From contig CAXYYC010000019.1 of assembly GCA_964293815.1 (NCBI GenBank), positions 1 through 45,903 of the forward strand: a DNA stretch of 45,903 nt. Reading direction: 5' to 3'. The first letter of the stretch is position 1. Every line of letters starts with the position of its first letter. This DNA comes from CTSOIL-112 sp964293815 (GTDB lineage: Bacteria > Pseudomonadota > Gammaproteobacteria > Burkholderiales > Burkholderiaceae). Below, piece by piece: positions 33,570-42,138 of this stretch. The translations under genes were made by a program, and so were the position numbers. The notes under the pieces are model-generated. The model was not told the DNA's origin and searched no databases. It saw only the letters and a list, made by a program, of their open reading frames with translations.

Positions 33570-33974
33570 ATGGCAATCGAACGCACTTTATCTATCATCA
33601 AACCGGACGCAGTGGCTAAAAACGTGATCGGTCAAATTTACAGCCGTTTTGAAAACGCAGGCTTGAAAATCGTTGAAGCGAAAATGAAACACCTGAGCCA
33701 AGCCGACGCAGAAGGCTTCTACGCGGTTCACAAAGAGCGTCCTTTCTTCGCGGATTTGGTTAAATTCATGATTTCAGGTCCAGTGATGATTCAGGCTTTG
33801 GAAGGCGAAAACGCCGTTGCCAAAAACCGTGAATTGATGGGCGCGACCAACCCGAAAGAAGCCGCTGCTGGTACCATCCGCGCGGATTTCGCTGAGTCAA
33901 TTGATGCGAATGCGGTTCACGGCTCTGACAGCTTGGAAAACGCCGCCATCGAAATCAAATATTTCTTCGGCTAA
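33570..33974 (+). CDS. ndk: Nucleoside diphosphate kinase
   Basis: Transfers the gamma phosphate between nucleoside di- and triphosphates through a phosphohistidine. The 134-residue protein begins AIERTLSIIKPDAV. The catalytic His is in the family motif NAVHGSDSLENAA, and the chain ends at IKYFFG. It is a few residues shorter than E. coli Ndk (143), losing only C-terminal residues after the last helix. AGGAG at 33556-33560 lies 9 nt from the ATG; an out-of-frame ATG at 33562 sits between. First gene of the ndk-rlmN-pilW-rodZ-ispG block. Confidence 0.97.
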   Translation: MAIERTLSIIKPDAVAKNVIGQIYSRFENAGLKIVEAKMKHLSQADAEGFYAVHKERPFFADLVKFMISGPVMIQALEGENAVAKNRELMGATNPKEAAAGTIRADFAESIDANAVHGSDSLENAAIEIKYFFG

Positions 33975-34068
33975 TCAGATGATTCGGACGATTCGTTTGC
34001 TGCTTGATGAAGTGATGACGTAAGCATTGACCTTAGTCTCATTGGCTGAATGAGGGCAAACGATATCC

Positions 34069-34099
34069 AAAAGGCGCGGCGCGGTAGGCTCGCGCTTTT
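34069..34099 (+). terminator. Weak terminator after ndk
   Basis: AAAAGGCGCG pairs with CGCGCTTTT across a 12 nt loop with one bulge, followed by GGTCTTTTT. Plausible but weak; rlmN starts 95 bp later. Confidence 0.5.
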
Positions 34100-34193
34100 G
34101 GTCTTTTTATACAGATGGTTTTTACAGGGATTTGGTGGGTAAGGGCTGGGGATTTTTCAGTCAATTCTGACCGGCTACCCATGAATTGAATCA

Positions 34194-35390
34194 ATGACAA
34201 CGCACACCAATTTACTCAATTTTGATGCCAAAGGCATGAACGAATTTTTCGCTCAGATGGGCGAAAAGCCGTTTCGCGCGCGTCAAGTGTTGCGTTGGAT
34301 TCACCACATGGGCGCACAAAATTTCGATCAAATGACCGATTTGGCCAAATCCTTGCGTGCGCAATTGGAAGCCTCGTGTGCCTTGCCACTGCCGACGATT
34401 TTGAGCGATCACACCTCCAGTGACGGTACGCGCAAATGGCTGACCGATGTTGGACAAGGTAACGCGGTTGAGACGGTGTACATCCCCGAAACCTCGCGTG
34501 GCACGCTGTGTATCTCCAGCCAAGCCGGCTGCGCGGTCAACTGTCGGTTTTGCTCCACGGGGCATCAAGGCTTCAATCGCAATCTGACCACAGCGGAAAT
34601 CATCAGCCAACTGTGGTGGGCGAATCATGCGCTCGGCGCTGATCCGAAGGGCAACCGTGTCATCACCAATGTCGTGATGATGGGCATGGGTGAGCCGCTG
34701 CTGAACTACAACGCGCTCGTTCCAGCGCTGAATTTGATGCTCGATGACAATGCGTATGGCCTGTCACGCCGCCGAGTCACGGTCTCGACCTCGGGTGTCG
34801 TGCCGATGATGGATCGGCTCAAAGAGGATTGTCCGGTGGCTTTGGCGGTGTCCTTGCACGCGCCGAATGATGCGTTGCGTGATGAGTTGGTTCCGTTGAA
34901 CAAAAAATATCCCTTGCGCGAGCTGATGGGTGCATGTTTGCGTTACCTTGAAAAAGCACCGCGTGATTTTGTTACCTTTGAATACGTGATGTTGCGCGGG
35001 GTGAACGACAGCGTGGCGCAGGCGAAGGAGCTGGTCAAGCTGGTGCGCGATGTGCCGTGCAAATTCAACTTGATTCCGTTCAATCCATTCCCTGAGTCGG
35101 GCTTGAAAGTGTCTTCGCGCGATCAAGTGCGCGCGTTCGGCGAAGTCTTACTGGAAGCGGGTATTGTCACCACCATTCGCAAAACACGCGGCGATGATAT
35201 TGATGCAGCGTGTGGGCAATTGGCGGGGCAAGTGCTGGATCGCACGCGACGCAATGAACGCGCGGCGGAGCAAAAATTGATTTTTACGCCGCGCCCGAGC
35301 AATGTGATTTCGTTTGAACAAATGCAATCACAGATTGACGCGCTCAATGACGCGTCCCATGATGCGCCGAATGCAGGTGAGCGCTCATGA
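34194..35390 (+). CDS. rlmN: 23S rRNA A2503 / tRNA A37 C2-methyltransferase (radical SAM)
   Basis: Radical-SAM enzyme that methylates C2 of adenosine 2503 in 23S rRNA and of A37 in certain tRNAs. The 398-residue protein carries the 4Fe-4S motif CxxxCxxC as Cys113, Cys117 and Cys120 in QAGCAVNCRFCSTGHQG. Next come VVMMGMGEPLLNYN and the catalytic Cys in RGDDIDAACGQLAGQ. The N-terminal HhH-like domain (KPFRARQVLRWIHHMG) is intact. It overlaps pilW by 4 bases (ATGA), so translation of the two is coupled. Length is near the family's (E. coli 384), with a short charged C-terminal extension. Confidence 0.97.
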   Translation: MTTHTNLLNFDAKGMNEFFAQMGEKPFRARQVLRWIHHMGAQNFDQMTDLAKSLRAQLEASCALPLPTILSDHTSSDGTRKWLTDVGQGNAVETVYIPETSRGTLCISSQAGCAVNCRFCSTGHQGFNRNLTTAEIISQLWWANHALGADPKGNRVITNVVMMGMGEPLLNYNALVPALNLMLDDNAYGLSRRRVTVSTSGVVPMMDRLKEDCPVALAVSLHAPNDALRDELVPLNKKYPLRELMGACLRYLEKAPRDFVTFEYVMLRGVNDSVAQAKELVKLVRDVPCKFNLIPFNPFPESGLKVSSRDQVRAFGEVLLEAGIVTTIRKTRGDDIDAACGQLAGQVLDRTRRNERAAEQKLIFTPRPSNVISFEQMQSQIDALNDASHDAPNAGERS

Positions 35391-36175
35391 ACATCCGAAC
35401 GCGCTGGGTTCGATTGGCCTTAGGCTTAACTCTGCTGAGCGTGACGGGGTGGTTGGCCGCTTGCGCGAGCACGGGGGCAAACAGCGCTCAGGCGCAAGCG
35501 CGGGTACACACGGAGTTGGCGGCGCGCTATTACCAAGCGGGACAAGTGGCCGTGGCGGTGAAGGAGGCGCAAATCGCGCTCAATAGTGATGCGGGCTATG
35601 TGCCGGGGCATACGCTGTTGGCTTTGATATACGCGCAGTTGCGCCAAAATACACAGGCCGATGAGCATTTTCGTCAGGCGTTGAGCTTGAGTGAGGCACA
35701 GCGTTTGCCTGCCAGCGACTTGCGCAACAGCTATGCGTGGTATTTATGTCAAACGGATCGCATGGCGCAGGGTTTGAGGGAGTTGTCGCCGGTGTTGCGC
35801 GATCCGCTGTATGACAGCTTGGATAAGGCTTTGGTCAACGCTGGCGTGTGCGCGGCGCGCATCGGTCACTACGATTTGGCCGAATCGTACGTCAATGCGG
35901 CATTAGCGATGCGCCCAGATTTTGCCACGGCCTATTTGTATCGCGGGCACTTGGCTGTACAAAAATCGCAGTGGCGCGCGGCGCAAGCGGATTGGCAAAT
36001 GGCGCAAAAGTTATTCGCTGAAGCGCCGGAAACGCCCGAAACGCTGTGGCTGCTGGCACGCATTGAACATGGTTCATCGATCAAGCGAGCGGGCGCGGCA
36101 GAGCGGCTACAAAAGCAGTTCCCTGCGTCGCAAGAGGTCAAATGGCTACGCGCCGAACGATGGCAATGGTTTTAG
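35387..36175 (+). CDS. pilW: Type IV pilus biogenesis/stability lipoprotein PilW (PilF)
   Basis: TPR-repeat outer-membrane pilotin needed to assemble or stabilise the type IV pilus secretin. The 262-residue protein has a lipoprotein signal peptide with lipobox L-A-A-C, Cys26. About six TPR helices follow from residue 40: for example RYYQAGQVAVAVKEAQIAL, LLALIYAQLRQNTQADEHFRQAL, then a conserved NSYAWYLCQTDRM. It overlaps rlmN by ATGA and lies before rodZ, the normal neighbourhood for pilW/pilF. The remaining pilus genes are elsewhere; this gene alone does not prove functional pili. Confidence 0.93.
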   Translation: MNIRTRWVRLALGLTLLSVTGWLAACASTGANSAQAQARVHTELAARYYQAGQVAVAVKEAQIALNSDAGYVPGHTLLALIYAQLRQNTQADEHFRQALSLSEAQRLPASDLRNSYAWYLCQTDRMAQGLRELSPVLRDPLYDSLDKALVNAGVCAARIGHYDLAESYVNAALAMRPDFATAYLYRGHLAVQKSQWRAAQADWQMAQKLFAEAPETPETLWLLARIEHGSSIKRAGAAERLQKQFPASQEVKWLRAERWQWF

Positions 36176-36227
36176 TGATACCGATCCCTATTTTTAGAAC
36201 ATATCTGAATCATATTGGAAAATGAGC

Positions 36228-37100
36228 ATGAATAACCCAAACAATTTCACCAACGAAGCATCCCCAGCGGCACAGAGTTTGGGGCAGTATTTGGCCAAAG
36301 CGCGCTTGACCAGTGGCTTGTCGATCAGCGACTTGGCACAGCGCACCAGTCGCCCCGCCGCGTATTTAGAGGCTTTAGAAGCCGATGATTTCGCCCTTTT
36401 TAAAACGCCGGTGGTGCTGCGCGGTATCGTGAGCCAATACGTCAAAGCCGTTGGCGCCGATCAAGCGACCGCGATGAATTTATTGCCCAGCCAGTTCAAA
36501 CCGACCAGCCCCTTGGCCTCAGTCGGTATCAAAGAAGGGCAAAAACCGATCAAGCAAACGGCCAGCATGGGGCGTTCGGGGCTGCCGAAGTTGGGCTTGG
36601 TCTTATTAAGCCTAATCGTATTGGCCTTGTTGGCCTACTGGATTTTTGGCGCACGCCTATTGAAAGGCCGTGAGGACGCGCAAAAATTGACACCGCCGAA
36701 TCAGGTTCAAGTCACCACGCCACCGGCACAACCAGCCGCAGCACCAGCGGCACCAGCGACAGATACGGCCAATACTGCACCCGCCGCGACAACCGCACCT
36801 GAGCAGGCCGCCGCACCTGCCACCAGCGATGCCGCAGCCACAACAGCAGCGACGGGCGACGCTCTGAACCTCAAATTCCGTGGGCCAGTTTGGGTAGAAA
36901 TCAAAGATGCGCAGGGCAAAATTCTGTTGACCGGTTTGCAACAGCCAGATACCGAGCAAAATGTTCAAGGCGAAGCGCCATTACGCGTCAAATTGGGTGA
37001 CGGTACCAAAGTCGATATGAGCTGGAAAGGCCAGCCGTACGATTTGACGCCACTGCTCAAAGGGCGTAATACCGTGGTTCGCATTGAGAACCTACAATAA
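36228..37100 (+). CDS. rodZ: Cell-shape protein RodZ
   Basis: Bitopic membrane protein that links MreB to the elongasome. With ATG 36228 (GGAA at 36217-36220, 7 nt upstream) the protein has 290 residues; ATG 36222 lies too close to that site. Domains: an HTH_25-like domain at about 15-85 (ARLTSGLSISDLAQRTSR), a transmembrane segment at about 120-144, a long Pro/Ala/Thr linker at about 155-213, and a C-terminal DUF4115 domain with FRGPVWVEIKDAQGKIL. The composition of the linker is typical. It follows pilW by 52 bp and precedes ispG in the standard order. Confidence 0.95.
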   Translation: MNNPNNFTNEASPAAQSLGQYLAKARLTSGLSISDLAQRTSRPAAYLEALEADDFALFKTPVVLRGIVSQYVKAVGADQATAMNLLPSQFKPTSPLASVGIKEGQKPIKQTASMGRSGLPKLGLVLLSLIVLALLAYWIFGARLLKGREDAQKLTPPNQVQVTTPPAQPAAAPAAPATDTANTAPAATTAPEQAAAPATSDAAATTAATGDALNLKFRGPVWVEIKDAQGKILLTGLQQPDTEQNVQGEAPLRVKLGDGTKVDMSWKGQPYDLTPLLKGRNTVVRIENLQ

Positions 37101-37126
37101 TTGACAATCAATCATCAGGAGTGATT

Positions 37127-38374
37127 ATGGGCGTTCAAGTCGGCATCGGCGCACGCAACCACACACACGAAGTCGTGGTGCGCCACGGCGCGCATCAAGT
37201 CATCATTGGCGGTCATCATCCCGTCGTCGTGCAATCCATGACCAACACCGACACCGCAGATGCGCTCGGCACCGCGATTCAGGTGAAAGAACTGACCCAA
37301 GCCGGTTCAGAATTGGTGCGCATCACGGTTAATTCACCCGAAGCCGCGCAAGCCGTTCCCTATATTCGTGAAAAACTGGACGAAATGGGCATACATACGC
37401 CACTGGTCGGCGACTTTCACTACAACGGACATCGGCTTCTGAGCGAATACCCCGACTGCGCGCAAGCCCTATCCAAATACCGCATTAACCCCGGCAATAT
37501 CGGCGCAGGCGCCAGCCGTGACGAAAAATTTGCACAAATGATCGAAATCGCCGCCAAGCACGACAAAGCCGTACGCATTGGCGTCAACTGGGGCAGTCTC
37601 GACCAAAAAGTCCTCGCGCGCATCATGGACGAAAACCACGCGCGCGCCACCCCGTGGACGGCGCAACAAGTCATGGTCGAAGCACTCATCACCTCCGCGC
37701 TCGAATCCGCCCAAGCCGCACAAAACTACGGACTGAACGCGGACAAAATCGTCATCTCCTGCAAAGTCTCGGCGGTACAGGATTTGATCGCCGTATACCA
37801 AGCATTGGCACAGCGCTGCGACTACGCCCTGCACCTCGGCCTGACCGAAGCCGGCATGGGCAGCAAAGGCATCGTTGCCTCCACCGCCGCGCTGTCCGTG
37901 TTGCTCCAACAAGGCATCGGCGACACCATCCGCATCTCGCTCACGCCTGAGCCACACGGCAAACGCACCAAAGAAGTGGAAGTTGCGCAAGAAATCCTGC
38001 AAACCATGGGAATGCGCCAATTCACCCCGATGGTCGTCGCCTGTCCGGGCTGCGGTCGCACCACCAGCACCGTGTTCCAAGAGCTCGCCGACAGCATCCA
38101 AACCTACCTGCGCGCGCAAATGCCTGTGTGGAAAGACGTCTATCCGGGCGTCGAATCCATGACCGTCGCCGTGATGGGCTGCGTGGTCAATGGCCCTGGT
38201 GAGTCCAAACACGCCAACATTGGGATTTCACTGCCAGGGACAGGCGAATCGCCCGTCGCGCCCGTGTATGTCGATGGTGTGCGTGTGGTCACGCTCAAAG
38301 GCGAGAATATCGCAGTGGAGTTTCAGGCGATTGTTGAGCAGTATGTACAGGATAAATATGGGAAATCAGCTTAA
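37127..38374 (+). CDS. ispG: 4-hydroxy-3-methylbut-2-enyl diphosphate synthase (flavodoxin/ferredoxin)
   Basis: 4Fe-4S enzyme of the MEP pathway, converting MEcPP to HMBPP. ATG 37127 is chosen since AGGAG at 37117-37121 lies 5 nt upstream; the frame opens 2 codons earlier with GTG. The 415-residue protein is the longer proteobacterial form. The N-terminal TIM barrel shows VVQSMTNTDTADA and GDFHYNGHRLL. The cluster ligands lie in the C-terminal domain: VACPGCGRTTS and GCVVNGPGESKHANIGISLPG. It normally sits directly before hisS, but here 1.7 kb of repeats, a nuclease-like gene and a broken hisS copy intervene. Confidence 0.97.
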   Translation: MGVQVGIGARNHTHEVVVRHGAHQVIIGGHHPVVVQSMTNTDTADALGTAIQVKELTQAGSELVRITVNSPEAAQAVPYIREKLDEMGIHTPLVGDFHYNGHRLLSEYPDCAQALSKYRINPGNIGAGASRDEKFAQMIEIAAKHDKAVRIGVNWGSLDQKVLARIMDENHARATPWTAQQVMVEALITSALESAQAAQNYGLNADKIVISCKVSAVQDLIAVYQALAQRCDYALHLGLTEAGMGSKGIVASTAALSVLLQQGIGDTIRISLTPEPHGKRTKEVEVAQEILQTMGMRQFTPMVVACPGCGRTTSTVFQELADSIQTYLRAQMPVWKDVYPGVESMTVAVMGCVVNGPGESKHANIGISLPGTGESPVAPVYVDGVRVVTLKGENIAVEFQAIVEQYVQDKYGKSA

Positions 38375-38379
38375 AGAGC

Positions 38380-38454
38380 GTAGGGTGGGACAATGTTTTA
38401 CCGCCCCACCAATGCGTGAGAAAGGTGGGTTGGAAAAACACCAACCCACCCTAC
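38380..38454. repeat. REP-like palindromic element (GTAGGG...CCCTAC) after ispG
   Basis: Outer inverted repeat GTAGGGTGGG (38380-38389) / CCCACCCTAC (38445-38454); inner hairpin GGTGGGTTGG (38424-38433) / CCAACCCACC (38441-38450). The right end CCCACCCTACTTGCT is repeated at 45588-45602. It lies between ispG and the nuclease-like gene and may also act as a terminator for ispG. Confidence 0.8.
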
Positions 38455-38494
38455 TTGCTACCCACCCTTTTGTTATCACTTATGGCGAGGTGTT

Positions 38495-39517
38495 ATGGCT
38501 TTATATCAAGTGAATGAAGACGGTTTAGAGCCGCTACTTCCAACATCGTTCCAAGAAGAAAAAATCTGGGAAAGACGAGATTTACAACGACTACTCAAAA
38601 ATCAAATTGGTGTTATCGCAGATGACATCATGGTTGTTGCGGAAGAATTTGGTGAATGGGAAGGCAGTGGTAGAAGAATTGACCTACTGGCTGTTGATAA
38701 GGATGCGAATTTAGTCGTTGTTGAATTAAAAAGAACAGATGACGGTGGGCATATGGAACTTCAAGCCATACGTTATGCCGCAATGATTTCCAACATGACT
38801 TGGGAGCAAATGAAAAATGCTTTCAAAAAATATCTTCAGGATAACCATGCGGATTCAGATGATGCTGAAACAAAGTTATGTGAGTTTTTTGGCTGGGATG
38901 AGCCAAAGGAAGAATATTTTGCTCAAAATGTTCGAATTATTCTCGCATCAGCGAACTTTTCAAAAGAAATCACTACTTCAGTTTTGTGGTTGAATCAAAG
39001 AGAACTTGACATTATTTGCATGCGCTTGTCTTTGCATAAGCTGAATGGACAAGTAATACTCAGTGCGGAACAAATTATTCCATTGCCCGAAGCGGAAACA
39101 TATCAAATCGAAGTGAAGCAAAAGAAACGTGAGGAGCGTATCTCAAAAATATCGGAAAAAGACCGCTCTCTGTACAGTGTTAGTTACAATGGAGATGAAT
39201 TTCAAAGTGGATTTAAAAAAGCAGACATTTCATTTTATACGGTGAAAATGCTTGAAAAATACAGTTTAATTGACCATGGTATATTTACCTATCTTCGCGA
39301 TGATTTTTCTGGGGTTTTTCGTTTACTTAAGACACCTGATGAAATGACCGAAGTGGAAAAAAAATACGCTAAATATCGATACAATAGAGAGCCAGAATTT
39401 GTTTTTGAAGGTCAAGGTTACTATATTGTACGTAATTGGGGTGTTATTAACACACCAAAATTCATTGAAAAAATGGAAGCGAAGTTTAAGGGTTTGAAAT
39501 ACTCAAGAATTTCGTGA
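38495..39517 (+). CDS. Putative PD-(D/E)XK nuclease of unknown role
   Basis: 340-residue protein, not matched to a named family. Its N-terminal part has a restriction-nuclease-like core: RRIDLLAVDKDANLVVVELKR gives Asp63, then Glu77-x-Lys79. This is followed by Gln90 in ELQAIRYAAM, as in DUF91/NucS-like and other PD-(D/E)XK domains. The C-terminal half (about 200-340) is charged and helical, ending in EGQGYYIVRNWGVINTPKFI, which may be a separate DNA-binding or structural domain. GAGG is 4 nt before the ATG. Codon use is AT-rich beside ispG and hisS. It is flanked by palindromic repeats on both sides, inside what is normally an uninterrupted operon. A defence or repair role is conceivable but unproven. 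Confidence 0.7.
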   Translation: MALYQVNEDGLEPLLPTSFQEEKIWERRDLQRLLKNQIGVIADDIMVVAEEFGEWEGSGRRIDLLAVDKDANLVVVELKRTDDGGHMELQAIRYAAMISNMTWEQMKNAFKKYLQDNHADSDDAETKLCEFFGWDEPKEEYFAQNVRIILASANFSKEITTSVLWLNQRELDIICMRLSLHKLNGQVILSAEQIIPLPEAETYQIEVKQKKREERISKISEKDRSLYSVSYNGDEFQSGFKKADISFYTVKMLEKYSLIDHGIFTYLRDDFSGVFRLLKTPDEMTEVEKKYAKYRYNREPEFVFEGQGYYIVRNWGVINTPKFIEKMEAKFKGLKYSRIS

Positions 39518-39551
39518 AATGTGACTCTAAATATAAATAAACAACGCGTAA

Positions 39552-39660
39552 CCCGCCATGAGCGATTTTTGCGAATCGCGGGGCAAGTCGAACTAATAAA
39601 TTTGAAACAAATCAAAGCACCACAAATCCATTCCCCGCTATTCGCTGCGCTCATGGCGGG
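39552..39660. repeat. REP-like palindromic element (CCCGCCATGAGCG) downstream of the nuclease-like gene
   Basis: Outer arms CCCGCCATGAGCG (39552-39564) and CGCTCATGGCGGG (39648-39660), perfect over 13 bp. Inner arms GCGAATCGCGGGG (39571-39583) and CCCCGCTATTCGC (39633-39645) have one mismatch. Same two-stem plan as the other elements here but a different core. Confidence 0.8.
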
Positions 39661-39681
39661 CTACTAACCATCTTTGAAATT

Positions 39682-39966
39682 ATGAGCAACACTAAAACCG
39701 AAAAACCCCAAGCCGTGAAACTCCAAGCCGTCAAAGGCATGAACGACATACTCCCCGAAGAATCCGCACGCTGGGAGGCGTTGGAAGAAATTCTGCGTGG
39801 CTGGCTGAAAAGTTATGGCTACCGCAATATGCGCGCGCCTGTATTGGAGCAAACTGCATTGTTCTCGCGTGGTATCGGCGATGTGACCGATATTGTTGAG
39901 AAGGAGATGTTTTGTTTCACCGACCGTTTGAATGGCGATGAACTCGTAACCCGTAGGGCGCAATAA
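39682..39966 (+). pseudogene. hisS': Truncated duplicate of the 5' end of hisS
   Basis: Encodes the first 88 residues of histidyl-tRNA synthetase, 82 of them identical to the intact HisS that starts at 40076; the differences are at residues 9, 12, 26, 28, 59 and 62. The homology stops after NGDEL. Six further codons (V-T-R-R-A-Q) come from the flanking palindromic repeat, which also supplies the TAA stop at 39964-39966. The fragment holds part of motif 1 but no motif 2 or 3, so it cannot charge tRNA. Many silent differences show that it is not a very recent copy. It may still be translated as a 94-residue peptide. Confidence 0.9.
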
Positions 39967-40052
39967 GCGATAGCGCATTGCGCCGTATGCTGAAGACGAA
40001 CTCCTAACAAAACATTCGGCGCAATGCGTAAAAACCACTTATTGCGCCCTAC
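39953..40052. repeat. REP-like palindromic element (GTAGGGCGCAATAAG) that truncates the hisS copy
   Basis: Outer arms GTAGGGCGCAATAAG (39953-39967) and CTTATTGCGCCCTAC (40038-40052), perfect over 15 bp. Inner arms CGCATTGCGCCG (39974-39985) and CGGCGCAATGCG (40017-40028), perfect over 12 bp. It begins at the point where the hisS copy loses homology and ends 24 bp before the intact hisS. Confidence 0.85.
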
Positions 40053-40075
40053 ATTTAAACCAACAATAAAGAAAT

Positions 40076-41404
40076 ATGAGTAACACTAAAACCGAAAAAA
40101 ACCAAGCCGCGAAGTTGCAGGCTGTAAAAGGTATGAACGACATACTCCCCGATGAGGCAGCGCGTTGGGAAGCGTTGGAAGAAATCCTGCGTGGCTGGCT
40201 AAAAAGTTATGGCTACCGCAATATGCGCGCGCCTGTATTGGAGCAAACTGATTTGTTCGCACGCGGGATTGGCGATGTGACCGATATTGTTGAGAAGGAG
40301 ATGTTTTGCTTTACCGACCGTTTGAACGGTGACGAGTTGACCATGCGCCCTGAGTTCACTGCGGGCGTGGTGCGTGCGGCGATTGAGTCGAATCTGACGT
40401 ATAACGGCGCGCAGCGCGTGTATAGTATGGGTCCGGTGTTTCGCCATGAACGTCCGCAAAAAGGGCGTTATCGCCAGTTTCATCAACTGAGCGTTGAGGC
40501 GCTGGGCTACGCAGGCGCGGACATGGACGCTGAGTTGATCGTAATGTTGCGCGATTTGTGGGATGAGTTGAGTTTGAACGTGCGTTTGGAAATCAATACT
40601 TTGGGCGTGGCGAGTGAACGCATGGCGCACCGCGCGGCATTGATTGCGTATTTTGAAGCGCATCAATCGCAGTTGGATGAGGAGGCGCAACGCCGTTTGC
40701 ACACCAATCCTTTGCGGATTTTGGATACGAAAAATCCAAGTATGCAAACTTTGGTGGAGCAGGCGCCGAAATTGACCGAGCATTTGGGTGAGTCCTCACG
40801 CGCGCATTTTGCCAAGGTGCAGCGCTTGTTGTCTGATGTCGGCGTGGAATTTACCGTGAATCCGCGTCTGGTGCGCGGTTTGGATTATTATTCGCACACG
40901 GTATTTGAGTGGATCAGCACCGATTTGGGTTCGCAGGGCACGGTCTGCGGCGGCGGTCGCTATGACGGACTGTTTGAAATTTTGGGTGGTAAAGCGACGC
41001 CTGCGGTCGGTTTTGGCATGGGTTTGGAGCGTTTGCTGCTGCTCACGCAAGATGTTTTGTCCAAAGAAGTGGATGTCGGCTGCGACGTGTATGTGGTGCA
41101 TCAGGGTGAGGCGGCGGAGCGCGTGGCGTTTGGCGTCGCGAGCCATCTGCGTCAAACCGGTTTGAATGTGGTGTTACACTGCGCGGGTGCGGATGGCGCG
41201 GGTAGCTTTAAATCTCAGATGAAAAAAGCGGATGCGGCGCAGGCGCGTTATGCGCTGATTATCGGTGAAGATGAGGTGAATAACGGTACGCTGACGATCA
41301 AACATCTGCGTGGCGATTTGGACAATCCGCAGCAGGTTACGGTACCGTCGGCGGATGCGGCGCAGTGGTTGCTGCAAGCGATTGCGGGCACATTTGACGA
41401 GTAA
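40076..41404 (+). CDS. hisS: Histidyl-tRNA synthetase
   Basis: Class II aminoacyl-tRNA synthetase that charges tRNA(His). The 442-residue protein has AVKGMNDILP at the N-terminus and motif 2 GPVFRHERPQKGRYRQFHQ. The HisA motif LVRGLDYYSHTVFEW and motif 3 GGRYDGLFEILGG...GFGMGLERL follow, then the C-terminal anticodon-binding domain. Length is normal (E. coli 424). The Shine-Dalgarno is weak (AAAGAAAT). A truncated copy of its first 88 codons sits upstream behind a palindromic repeat, so its transcription from the ispG side must pass the repeats, or a promoter lies within them. yfgM follows 54 bp downstream. Confidence 0.98.
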   Translation: MSNTKTEKNQAAKLQAVKGMNDILPDEAARWEALEEILRGWLKSYGYRNMRAPVLEQTDLFARGIGDVTDIVEKEMFCFTDRLNGDELTMRPEFTAGVVRAAIESNLTYNGAQRVYSMGPVFRHERPQKGRYRQFHQLSVEALGYAGADMDAELIVMLRDLWDELSLNVRLEINTLGVASERMAHRAALIAYFEAHQSQLDEEAQRRLHTNPLRILDTKNPSMQTLVEQAPKLTEHLGESSRAHFAKVQRLLSDVGVEFTVNPRLVRGLDYYSHTVFEWISTDLGSQGTVCGGGRYDGLFEILGGKATPAVGFGMGLERLLLLTQDVLSKEVDVGCDVYVVHQGEAAERVAFGVASHLRQTGLNVVLHCAGADGAGSFKSQMKKADAAQARYALIIGEDEVNNGTLTIKHLRGDLDNPQQVTVPSADAAQWLLQAIAGTFDE

Positions 41405-41458
41405 ATTGAATATAATCAAATAGTTAAGTAATTTAATCAGTGAATAGGCAGAGGATTT

Positions 41459-42091
41459 ATGGCATACGATTTGGAAGAACAAGAGCAGATAGCGCAGATT
41501 AAAGCATTTTGGGAAAAATGGGGCACGCTGATTACTGGCGTCGTCGTCGCGGGTGCGATTGCCTACTTTGGTTGGCAAGGCTATGGCTGGTATCAAAAGC
41601 GCCAAGTCGTGCAGGCTGAGGCCGCATTTGCGTCGTTCAACGCGTCGGTTCAAAAGAAAGACGGTGATTTGGCGGCGAAATTGGCGGGACTGCAAGGCAG
41701 CTTTGGCAAAACCAATTATGCTTCCTTGGCCAGTTTGCAAATGGCCGCAGTGTTGGCCACGGATGGTAAATACGATCAAGCGCAAGCACCGTTGCAATGG
41801 GTGATGGAGCATGGTTCGGCGGAAAATCAAGGCGCGGCGCGCCTGCGTCTGGCCGATATTCAAATGCAGTTGAATCAAAAAGACGCGGCGTTGAAGAGCT
41901 TGGACACGCCGGTGGCGCAATACGCCAGCGCGTTTGCGGCGAAAAAAGCCGATATTTATATGATGAGCGGCGACGCGGCCAAAGCGCAGGAAGTGCTGAA
42001 TGCGGCGATTGAGACCGCGAAAAAAGCACAGCCGGTGGATCTCGTGACGCTGGAGTCATTGCAAGCAAAATTGAAATTATTGCCGCACTAA
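41459..42091 (+). CDS. yfgM: YfgM-family TPR membrane protein (Sec/BamB-associated)
   Basis: Periplasmic chaperone-linked protein anchored in the inner membrane, which in E. coli associates with PpiD and the Sec translocon. The 210-residue protein has DLEEQEQIAQIKAFWEKW at the cytoplasmic N-terminus. A single transmembrane segment (about 22-43) precedes a TPR_21-type periplasmic domain with SLASLQMAAVLATDGKYDQA and ARLRLADIQMQLNQKDAAL. It follows hisS as usual. The gene that normally comes next, bamB, is absent, and der starts 47 bp after the stop. Confidence 0.9.
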   Translation: MAYDLEEQEQIAQIKAFWEKWGTLITGVVVAGAIAYFGWQGYGWYQKRQVVQAEAAFASFNASVQKKDGDLAAKLAGLQGSFGKTNYASLASLQMAAVLATDGKYDQAQAPLQWVMEHGSAENQGAARLRLADIQMQLNQKDAALKSLDTPVAQYASAFAAKKADIYMMSGDAAKAQEVLNAAIETAKKAQPVDLVTLESLQAKLKLLPH

Positions 42092-42138
42092 TTCGGCAAC
42101 TTTAGATCATTAGATCGTTAGATCAGTATTAGGAATAC

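Noticed and set aside
38380..40052. Reading the palindromic repeats near hisS as a CRISPR array
   Set aside because: The repeats differ from each other, are unevenly spaced, have nested inverted arms rather than spacers, and no cas gene is present.
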